From: Rhizobacter sp964253025
GTDB lineage: Bacteria > Pseudomonadota > Gammaproteobacteria > Burkholderiales > Burkholderiaceae_C
DNA length: 64,000 nt
Direction of reading: 5' to 3'
Assembly (NCBI RefSeq): GCF_964253025.1
Contig: NZ_CAXUQC020000001.1
Location: 1,736,001-1,800,000, forward strand
This document shows, in pieces, positions 8,563-16,900 of the stretch. How positions within the stretch are numbered: position 1 is the first letter of the stretch; each line of letters begins with the position of its first letter. The position numbers and the translations under genes were made by a program. Under the pieces are notes generated by a model, which was not told where the DNA came from, searched no databases, and was given only the letters and a program-made list of their open reading frames with translations.

Positions 8563-9460
8563 GCTGAGACGCCGTGCGCTGCTGGCCAGTGCCTTGCCGG
8601 CATGGCTGGCAGGTTGCGCGACCCCGGTCGGCCGCGAAGTCGTCCTCGACGACGCCCTCACCGACCTGCAGGCGCATGTGGGGGGCAAGCTCGGCGTGTT
8701 TGCGCAGGACACCGGCACGGGTGATTTCGTCAGCTTCAACGCCGAAAGTCGATTCGCCATGTGCTCCACCTTCAAGGTGCTGCTGGCCGCGGCGGTGCTG
8801 GGTCGTGTCGACGACGGGCAGCTGTCGCTGGACCAGACCGTGGCCTACGGACGGCGCGACCTGGTGCCTCACGCGCCGGTGACCGGCCGGCGGGTGGCCG
8901 AGGGGCGAATGAGCGTGCGCGACCTGCTCGCGGCCGCGGTCGAGGTCAGCGACAACCCGGCGGCCAACCTGCTGCTGCCCCTGGTCGGCGGGCCTTCCGG
9001 CGTGACCGACTTCGTGCGTACGCTCGGTGACGTGAGCACACGGCTCGACCGCAACGAGCCCGAGCTCAACTCCAACCTGCCGGGCGACCTGCGCGACACC
9101 ACCACGCCCCTGGCCATGGCCAGCAGCGTGCGTGCCGTCGTACTCGGCCGGCACCTGTCCGTGCCGTCGCGTGCCCATCTCACGGCATGGATGGTTGCAT
9201 CGACCACCGGCCAGCGCCGGTTGCGCGCCGGCCTGCCGGACCACTGGCGCGTGGGCGACAAGACGGGCGGGGGCGCCCGCGGCGCCTTGAACGATGTCGC
9301 CGTGGCGTGGCCCAGCGTCGGCTCGCCGCTCGTGCTGGCCGTCTTCATGTCCGGGTCGACCGCGCCGGTCGAGACGCGCGAGGCCGCCCATGCCGTGGCG
9401 GCTCGGTTGGTCGTTCGCGAACTGGCCTCGCCGCGGGCGCTTGCGCCGTCGCCGGTGTGA
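8552..9460 (+). CDS. class A beta-lactamase, predicted lipoprotein
   Basis: A 302-residue serine beta-lactamase. All class A elements are visible: nucleophile motif STFK (Ser72, Lys75), SDN (133-135), omega-loop Glu169 in EPELN, and KTG (237-239). The N-terminus has an Arg-Arg-Arg stretch, a hydrophobic core and a lipobox Leu-Ala-Gly-Cys (Cys22), so the enzyme is probably a lipid-anchored periplasmic protein. The GTG at 8552 was chosen because a perfect AAGGAGGT lies four bases before it. Cys sits just before the nucleophile, as in class A carbapenemases, but the partner Cys after KTG is absent (Gly-Gly instead). The hydrolysis spectrum cannot be read from sequence. No mobile-element context; it looks chromosomal and intrinsic. 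Confidence 0.9.
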   Translation: MTIELRRRALLASALPAWLAGCATPVGREVVLDDALTDLQAHVGGKLGVFAQDTGTGDFVSFNAESRFAMCSTFKVLLAAAVLGRVDDGQLSLDQTVAYGRRDLVPHAPVTGRRVAEGRMSVRDLLAAAVEVSDNPAANLLLPLVGGPSGVTDFVRTLGDVSTRLDRNEPELNSNLPGDLRDTTTPLAMASSVRAVVLGRHLSVPSRAHLTAWMVASTTGQRRLRAGLPDHWRVGDKTGGGARGALNDVAVAWPSVGSPLVLAVFMSGSTAPVETREAAHAVAARLVVRELASPRALAPSPV

Positions 9461-9516
9461 CGGACAGTCGGTCGCGCCCCTTCTAGAGTGGGGCTCCATT
9501 CCACAGGAGCCCTCTC

Positions 9517-9921
9517 ATGATCGACACGCTGAGGAAGGTCAATGCTTCCGCCGCATTCAACCGCTGGGCGGGCATCGAGGTGAGTGCCGTCTCGGAGGGC
9601 GAGGTCGAGTTGCGGTTGCCGTGGCGCGACGAGCTCGGCCAGTACACCGGCTTCCTGCATGCCGCCTTGATCGGCGGTCTGATCGACACGGCCTGCGGCT
9701 TTGCCGCCTCCACCGTGGCCGGCAACGTGCTCGCCTCGCATTTCGCCGTCAACTGCATGGCGCCCGCCATCGGCGAGGCCTTCATCGTCAAGGCGAGGGT
9801 GGTCAAGGCCGGCCGCAAGCAGGTCTTCACCGTTGCCGAGCTGTTCGCCGAAGGACCGCAGGGGCAGCGACTGGTGGCCACGGGAGATGCCATCCTCGTC
9901 CCGGTCGAGGCGCGCGCCTGA
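9517..9921 (+). CDS. PaaI-type hotdog-fold thioesterase
   Basis: A 134-residue single-domain hotdog protein of the PaaI family, which hydrolyses acyl- or aryl-CoA thioesters. The family's HGG-like catalytic segment appears as LHAALIGGLIDTACGFAA, and the fold continues through the usual ASHFAVNCMAPA strand. An AGGAG ribosome site precedes the ATG. The natural substrate is unknown; the neighbours give no pathway hint. Confidence 0.8.
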   Translation: MIDTLRKVNASAAFNRWAGIEVSAVSEGEVELRLPWRDELGQYTGFLHAALIGGLIDTACGFAASTVAGNVLASHFAVNCMAPAIGEAFIVKARVVKAGRKQVFTVAELFAEGPQGQRLVATGDAILVPVEARA

Positions 9922-10028
9922 TCGGTGCGCGCGCCTGCATGGCAATGCGTTGATGCGGGAAAACGTGGGCCGGTGCCAGCCTGCAACCCGCCGGATCATG
10001 GCTGCGGGGCAGGTAACATCGCCCGCGT

Positions 10029-11072
10029 ATGAGCGCCCCCCCATCCGACCCCAAGCCCAGTCCCGGTCCGGCGCCAGCGCGCCCGCGGCGCGCCACCGTC
10101 AACGACGTGGCCAGCCTCGCGGGTGTGTCGGCCATGACGGTGTCCCGCGCGGTCAACAAGCCCGAGCAGGTGCCGGCCGCTACCCTGGCCAAGGTCCGGG
10201 AGGCCATCGCGATGACCGGCTATGTGCCCAACCTGCTGGCCGGCGGCTTGCGCTCCAACAAGAGCCGTCTCGTCGCCGCGGTGGTGCCCACCCTGGCCGG
10301 GCCGGTGTTTCTCGAGACCATCGAATCCCTCACCGCGGCACTGGCCGCCAAGGGGTACCAGCTGATGCTGGGCCAGTCCGGCTATGCCAACTCGCGCGAA
10401 GACGACCTGCTGAGCGCGATCATCGGCCGACGGCCCGACGGCATCGTTCTCACCGGCATCCTGCACTCCGCGGAAGGCCGCCACCGGTTGCTGGCCTCGG
10501 GCATTCCCATCGTCGAGACCTGGGACCTGACGCCCACGCCGCTCGACATGCTGGTCGGTTTCTCCCATGTCGAGGTCGGCCGCGAGGTATGCCGGTTTCT
10601 TCAGGGCAAGGGCCGCAAGCGCCTGGCGGTGCTGGGCGGCGACGACGAGCGCTCCCGTCGACGCAGCGACGCGTTCGTTCAGACGGCCGCGCAGCTCGGC
10701 CTGCCGCCCGTGACGGTGCACCTGGTGCCGGCGCCCACGACGCTCGGCAGCGGGCGCGCCGGCCTGCGCGCACTGTTCGCCGAGAATCCGGACATCGACG
10801 CCGTGTTCTGCAGCTCCGATCTCCTCGGCCTGGGCGTGCTCATCGAGGCCCAGAGCCAGGGCATTGCGGTGCCGCACCGCCTCGCCGTGGTGGGTTTCGG
10901 CGACCTGTCACTGGCTCGCGACCTGAACCCCGCGCTCACCACCGTGCGCATCGACGGCTCGCGCATCGGCGAGGAGGCCGCGCGCTGCATCGTCGAGCGG
11001 GCCCAGGGCCGCGAGGTGGCCGACCGGGTGGTTGATCTCGGCTTCTCGATCGTCGAGCGCGACTCGGCCTGA
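10029..11072 (+). CDS. LacI-family transcriptional regulator, GntR(gluconate)-like
   Basis: A 347-residue repressor with the LacI helix-turn-helix near residues 24-45 (TVNDVASLAGVSAMTVSRAVN) after a Pro/Ala-rich lead, then a hinge and a periplasmic-binding-protein-like sensor domain. The segment PIVETWDLTPTPLDMLVGFSH is characteristic of gluconate repressors (E. coli GntR type), so a sugar-acid ligand is plausible. No sugar-acid genes lie next to it in the window. It converges on a minus-strand kinase gene; the 95-base gap between them shows no clear terminator. Confidence 0.85.
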   Translation: MSAPPSDPKPSPGPAPARPRRATVNDVASLAGVSAMTVSRAVNKPEQVPAATLAKVREAIAMTGYVPNLLAGGLRSNKSRLVAAVVPTLAGPVFLETIESLTAALAAKGYQLMLGQSGYANSREDDLLSAIIGRRPDGIVLTGILHSAEGRHRLLASGIPIVETWDLTPTPLDMLVGFSHVEVGREVCRFLQGKGRKRLAVLGGDDERSRRRSDAFVQTAAQLGLPPVTVHLVPAPTTLGSGRAGLRALFAENPDIDAVFCSSDLLGLGVLIEAQSQGIAVPHRLAVVGFGDLSLARDLNPALTTVRIDGSRIGEEAARCIVERAQGREVADRVVDLGFSIVERDSA

Positions 11073-11167
11073 GGGCCGCCGGCCCCGCGAGGGCAGGCGT
11101 TGCAGCAAGCGGTGGCACCGTCGCCGGAGGGTGTAGCCGGGGCAGGGCGGTCGACCGGCTGGCGACT

Positions 11168-13780
11168 TCAGTCAGGCGTCGGGGTGGCCGCCTTGCGTGA
11201 CAGCAGCGTGGCGACGCCTTTGAGAAAGGGGGCGAAGTCGAGCGGCTTCGTCCAGTAGGCATTGGCCCCGGCGCCGCGGGCGGCATCCACCTCCTCCGGC
11301 ATGGCGCTCGCCGACAGCGATACCACCGGGATGCCGGCGGTGCGAGGGTCGGTGCGCAGCGCGGCCAGCACTTCGAGGCCGTGCATGTCGGGCAGACGCA
11401 TGTCGAGCAGCACCAGGTCGGGCAGATGTTCACGCGCCATGGCGATGCCGGAACGCCCGTCCGGCGCCACATGCAGCGTGACGCCCACCCAGCGGCCCAG
11501 CAGTTCCTGCACGATCAGGGTGTTGGCGACGTTGTCTTCGATGTAGAGCACGGTTCCCGTCGGCTCGCCCGGCAACACGGCCAGCGGTTCGTGCAGCCGG
11601 TGCGGGGCCACCGCGTGCACGACGCCCTTGAGTCGCAGCGTCACGCAGGTGCCTTGCGCTGCCACGCTGTCGACGATCAGGTCACCCCCCAGCAGGCGCG
11701 TCAGCTGCCGTGACAAGGACATGCCGATGCCGGTGCCCGCGATGGCACCGTGCTCCCGGCCCAGTCGATTGAAGGGTTCGAACAGGTGCCGGAGCTGGTC
11801 GGCCGTCATCCCGAGGCCGTTGTCGGTCACCACGACCTCGAGGTCGTCGCCCTCCACCCGCGCGGTCAGCCGGACATGGCCGCCGGGCCGGTTGTACTTG
11901 ATGCCGTTGGACAGCAGGTTCAGCAGCACCTGGCGCAGGCGAACGGGGTCGGTGCGGAGCACGACCGCCGGCACCGGCCGGTCAAGGAGGAGTTCGATCT
12001 GCTCCGCACTCGCGTTGGGGCCGCTCAGGCGGATGACGTCATCGATGAGCGCCTGCAGCGGCGCGTCGTCGAGGTTGATCGCCAGGCGCCCGGCCTCGAT
12101 CTGCGCGACGTCGAGCACGTCCTCGATCAGCGAGCGCAGTTGCACGCCGGCCAGGTGGATCATGTCGAGCTGCTGGCGCTGAGCCGGTGACAGGTGGTCC
12201 CCGGCTTCGAGCTGGAGCAGCTGGGAGAAGCCCAGCACGGCATTGAGCGGCGTGCGCAGTTCGTGGCTCATGTGGGCCAGGAACTCGGTCTTGGCCTGGT
12301 TCGCCGCCTCCGCGCGGGCGCTGGCCTGGCGGGCCATCTCGGCGTCATGCCGCTCGGTCACGTCCTCACCGATGCTCGTGATGCCGATCAGTTCGCCGCT
12401 CACCGAGCGCAGCGGGGCGTTGGCCCAGCGGATGCGGCGTCGGCGGCCGTCGCGTGTGAGCAGCACGCCGTCCTGGCGGGGCGGGACGGGCACTTCCTGT
12501 GCGACCGAGGTGCGCAGGGCGGCGAAGACGTCGGTGGAGTCCATGGGCATCACGAGGCGCGTCCAGTCGCCGGTCAGCAACTCGTCGTGCGACCATCCGG
12601 TGAGCCGCGACAGGGCGTCGTTGGCGTACAGCAATTGACCGTCCAGCGCGACCGTGATGGCCAGCAGGTCGACCCCGTCCAGCATGGCGGCATAGCGGCG
12701 CTCCGACTCGACCAGCCGCGCCTCGCTTGCCTCGCGGGCGTCGATCATGGCGTTGAACTCGCGGGCCAGGGTCCTGAACTCCCCGGGCAGTTCTTCGTCG
12801 GCCCGGGTGCCACGGCGGCCGGAGGTCCACGCCTTGACGGTCTCGCCCAGGCTTTGCAGGGGGCGGGCCAGCGCGCGGGCGAACAGGAAGGTGAGCACGG
12901 TGGCGAGCAGCAGGGTCAGCCCGGCGACAAGGTAGCTGCGCAGGCGCGCCGCGCGCGGCGCGGCAAAGACATAGTCGGTCGGAATGCCGACCGCCACCCG
13001 CAAGCCGTGCTTGCCGATGGGAGCGGTCGCGTAGGCGCGGGTCAGGCCATCGGGACCTGCCGCCGTCACGACGCTGTCGGGCGACACGCGCCGGGCATCC
13101 CGCACGGACGAGGGCAGGGGCTGCCCGATCCAGCGCGCCGGCTCCGGGTAGCGGGTGACGACGTGATTTCGCTCGTCGACGAGCGTGACGCTGCCGCCGG
13201 GCGGCAGCCCATGGCTGAACATGCGCTCCGCGAGGCGGTGGAGCTGGATCGAGGCCCCGACCACCCCGACGCGGGTGCCGGTCGGATCCAGCAGCGGGAC
13301 CGTCAGGATGCTGACGGGCGCCTGCTCGATCGGGCCTTGCATGGGCGTTCCGAGGCGCGGCGCGGTGTCGGTCAGCGCCGCTGCGAACCACTCCGCCTTG
13401 GCGAAGTTGACGGCGGGCCTGTCGCGGTGCTGCGGCACCGAGGCGCACACCAGCGAGCCGTCGTTCGCGATGACGCCCAGGTTCGCATAGACGGGGTCGA
13501 TGGTTGCCATGCCACCGAAGGTGTCGGCGCAGCGCTGGGGGTCCAGGGTCGACAGGTCGGCCCGCTGTGCCAGCAGGACCACGAGGTTTTCCGTTCGGGT
13601 GAGGAAGGCGTCGATTTCCTTGGCCTCCTCGAGCGCCCGCGTGGCCACCGAGCGGTAGGCCTGGGCTTCGGCCCGTTCGTTCTGCTGATAGAGGGTAAAC
13701 CCGTGCAGGATCACCAGCGGCGCCATCAGCGCCATGGCAGCTGCCAGGAGTCGGCCGAAGAAGTGTCCTGAGCGAAGCAT
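11168..13780 (-). CDS. hybrid sensor histidine kinase/response regulator with periplasmic dCache-like sensor
   Basis: An 870-residue membrane kinase. Order: TM1 (about 10-30), a periplasmic Cache-like sensor (about 35-270), TM2 (about 280-300), HAMP, a PAS domain, a HisKA box with phospho-His in FLAHMSHELRTPLNA, an ATP-binding domain with NGLGM and GTGIGMSLS boxes, and a C-terminal receiver with VLLDMRLPDMHG (phospho-Asp) and a KP near the end. It probably senses a small extracellular ligand. No DNA-binding output partner is adjacent. It is divergent from the giant poly-HAMP kinase across 132 bases, so the two may share regulation. Confidence 0.9.
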   Translation of the reverse strand: MLRSGHFFGRLLAAAMALMAPLVILHGFTLYQQNERAEAQAYRSVATRALEEAKEIDAFLTRTENLVVLLAQRADLSTLDPQRCADTFGGMATIDPVYANLGVIANDGSLVCASVPQHRDRPAVNFAKAEWFAAALTDTAPRLGTPMQGPIEQAPVSILTVPLLDPTGTRVGVVGASIQLHRLAERMFSHGLPPGGSVTLVDERNHVVTRYPEPARWIGQPLPSSVRDARRVSPDSVVTAAGPDGLTRAYATAPIGKHGLRVAVGIPTDYVFAAPRAARLRSYLVAGLTLLLATVLTFLFARALARPLQSLGETVKAWTSGRRGTRADEELPGEFRTLAREFNAMIDAREASEARLVESERRYAAMLDGVDLLAITVALDGQLLYANDALSRLTGWSHDELLTGDWTRLVMPMDSTDVFAALRTSVAQEVPVPPRQDGVLLTRDGRRRRIRWANAPLRSVSGELIGITSIGEDVTERHDAEMARQASARAEAANQAKTEFLAHMSHELRTPLNAVLGFSQLLQLEAGDHLSPAQRQQLDMIHLAGVQLRSLIEDVLDVAQIEAGRLAINLDDAPLQALIDDVIRLSGPNASAEQIELLLDRPVPAVVLRTDPVRLRQVLLNLLSNGIKYNRPGGHVRLTARVEGDDLEVVVTDNGLGMTADQLRHLFEPFNRLGREHGAIAGTGIGMSLSRQLTRLLGGDLIVDSVAAQGTCVTLRLKGVVHAVAPHRLHEPLAVLPGEPTGTVLYIEDNVANTLIVQELLGRWVGVTLHVAPDGRSGIAMAREHLPDLVLLDMRLPDMHGLEVLAALRTDPRTAGIPVVSLSASAMPEEVDAARGAGANAYWTKPLDFAPFLKGVATLLSRKAATPTPD

Positions 13781-13912
13781 GGTTCATTATCAAGTCATTG
13801 CAGGGCGGCAGTACGCCCGGGGAAGTGCTCCCTCGGGCCGCGCCGGACGCCCCCGGAATCTGCACGGCCTGCCACAATCGCGGGCCGCGTCCCAATCCCT
13901 GGAGAAGTACCG

Positions 13913-16900
13913 ATGAACGTGCTGGACAACCTGCCGACCCTTGCCCGCAACGACGACGCCCAATGGGGCGCCTTGCTGGCTGCGCTGACCGCGCTGCGCA
14001 AGGGCGACGCCGGGGTTCGCCTGCCGCTGCACTGGCCGGGCGTCTCGGGCAAGGTGGCGGACGCCTTCAACGACGTGGTCGAGCAGAACGCGAGCATGGC
14101 CGAGGAGCTCGCCCGCCTGCGACAGGTCGTCGGCAAGGAGGGCAAGCTCAAGCAGCGCGCCTCGCTGCGCGACGCCAAGGGCTTCTGGGGCGAATCCATC
14201 GAGTGCATCAACGCGCTCATCGACGACCTGGTCCATCCGACCAGTGAAGTCGCGCGCGTGATCGGCGCCGTGGCCCAGGGCGACCTGAACAAGAGCATGG
14301 CGCTCGAAGTGGAGGGTCGCCCGCTGGAGGGCGAGTTCCTGCGCACGGCCAAGACGATCAACAAGATGGTGGAGCAGCTCGGCAACTTCTCGGCCGAGGT
14401 GACTCGCGTGGCCCGCGAAGTGGGTACCGAGGGCAAGCTCGGCGGCCAGGCGAAGGTCAAGGGCGTGGCCGGCACATGGAAGGACCTGACCGACTCGGTG
14501 AACTCGATGGCCGGCAACCTGACCGACCAGGTGCGCAACATCGCCGACGTGACCACGGCCGTGGCCAAGGGCGACCTATCCAAGAAGATCGACGTGGACG
14601 TCAAGGGCGAGTTCCTGACCCTCAAGAACACGATCAACACCATGGTGGACCAGCTCCGGTCCTTCGCCTCGGAAGTGACCCGGGTGGCCCGCGAAGTGGG
14701 TACCGAAGGGTCCCTCGGGGGCCAGGCGCGGGTGGAGGGCGTCTCGGGCACCTGGAAGGACCTGACCGATTCGGTGAACTCCATGGCCGGCAACCTGACC
14801 AGTCAGGTGCGCAACATCGCCGACGTGACGAAGGCGGTGGCCGCCGGTGACCTCTCGAAGAAGATCACGGTGGACGTGAAGGGCGAGATCCTGGAGCTCA
14901 AGAACACCGTCAACACCATGGTGGACCAGCTGCGCTCCTTCGCGGCCGAGGTGACCCGGGTGGCGCGGGAGGTGGGCACCGAAGGCAAGCTCGGTGGCCA
15001 GGCCGACGTGCAGGGCGTGGCCGGCACGTGGAAGGACCTCACCGAATCAGTGAACTTCATGGCCGGCAACCTGACGAGCCAGGTGCGCAACATCGCCGAG
15101 GTGACGACCGCCGTGGCCGCGGGCGACTTGTCGAAGAAGATCACGGTGGACGTGAAGGGCGAGATCTCCGAGCTGAAGAACACCATCAACACCATGGTGG
15201 ACCAGCTGCGCTCCTTCGCGGCCGAGGTGACCCGGGTGGCGCGGGAGGTGGGCACCGAAGGCAAGCTCGGCGGCCAGGCCGACGTGCAGGGCGTGGCCGG
15301 TACCTGGAAGGACCTGACCGATTCGGTGAACTCCATGGCGTCCAACCTCACGAGCCAGGTGCGGAACATCGCCGACGTGACGAAGGCCGTGGCGGCGGGC
15401 GACCTGTCGAAGAAGATCACGGTGGACGTGAAGGGCGAGATCTCCGAGCTCAAGAACACCATCAACACCATGGTGGACCAGCTGTCCTCCTTTGCCGCTG
15501 AAGTGACGCGGGTGGCGCGAGAGGTGGGTACTGAAGGCAAGCTGGGCGGCCAGGCCGACGTGCAGGGCGTGGCCGGCACCTGGAAGGACCTGACCGACTC
15601 GGTGAACTCCATGGCCGGCAACCTGACCAGCCAGGTGCGGAACATCGCCGACGTGACGAAGGCGGTGGCCGCCGGAGACCTGTCGAAGAAGATCACGGTG
15701 GACGTGAAGGGCGAGATCCTGGAACTGAAGGCGACCATCAACACCATGGTCGACCAGCTGCGCTCCTTCGCGGCCGAGGTGACCCGGGTCGCGCGGGAGG
15801 TGGGCACCGAAGGCAAGCTGGGTGGCCAGGCCGACGTGCAGGGCGTGGCCGGCACCTGGAAGGACCTCACCGAATCGGTGAACTTCATGGCCGGCAACCT
15901 GACGAGCCAGGTGCGGAACATCGCCGAGGTGACGACGGCCGTGGCCGCCGGTGACCTGTCGAAGAAGATCACGGTGGACGTGAAGGGCGAGATCTCCGAG
16001 CTCAAGAACACCATCAACACCATGGTGGACCAGCTGCGCTCCTTCGCGGCCGAGGTGACCCGGGTGGCGCGGGAGGTGGGCACGGAAGGCAAGCTCGGTG
16101 GCCAGGCCGACGTGCAGGGCGTGGCGGGCACCTGGAAGGACCTCACCGACTCGGTGAACCTGATGGCCTCCAACCTCACGAGCCAGGTGCGAAACATCGC
16201 CGACGTGACGAAGGCCGTGGCGGCCGGCAACCTGTCCGAGAAGATCACGGTGGACGTGAAGGGCGAAATCCTCGAACTGAAGGCCACCATCAACACCATG
16301 GTGGACCAGCTGTCCTCCTTCGCCGCGGAAGTGACCCGGGTGGCGCGTGAAGTGGGCACCGAGGGCCGCCTCGGCGGGCAGGCCCAGGTGCGCGGCGTGT
16401 CGGGCACCTGGAAGGACCTGACCGACAACGTGAACTTCATGGCCGGCAACCTGACGAGCCAGGTGCGCGGCATCGCCAAGGTGGTGACGGCCGTGGCCAA
16501 CGGCGACCTGAAGCAGAAGCTGACCGTGGAAGCCAAGGGCGAGATCGCCGCGCTGGCCGACACCATCAACAGCATGACGGACACCTTGGCGATCTTCGCC
16601 GACCAGGTGACCACCGTGGCGCGCGAGGTGGGGGTGGAGGGCAAGCTCGGCGGCCAGGCCAAGGTGCCGGGCGCCTCGGGCACCTGGAAGGGCCTGACCG
16701 AGAACGTGAACGAGCTGGCCGCCAACCTCACGACGCAGGTGCGCGCCATTGCCGAGGTGGCCACGGCCGTGACGCAGGGCGACTTGACGCGCTCGATCAC
16801 GGTGGAAACGCAGGGCGAGGTGGCGTCCCTCAAGGACACCATCAACGAGATGATCCGCAACCTGAAGGACACCACCCAGAAGAACACCGAGCAGGACTGG

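Noticed and set aside
9922..10028. Possible small gene between the thioesterase and LacI genes
   Set aside because: 107 bases with no ribosome site and only short frames; most likely a promoter region.
14396..16880. Tandem repeats as a CRISPR-like array
   Set aside because: Units are 276 bp, coding, contiguous and without spacers.
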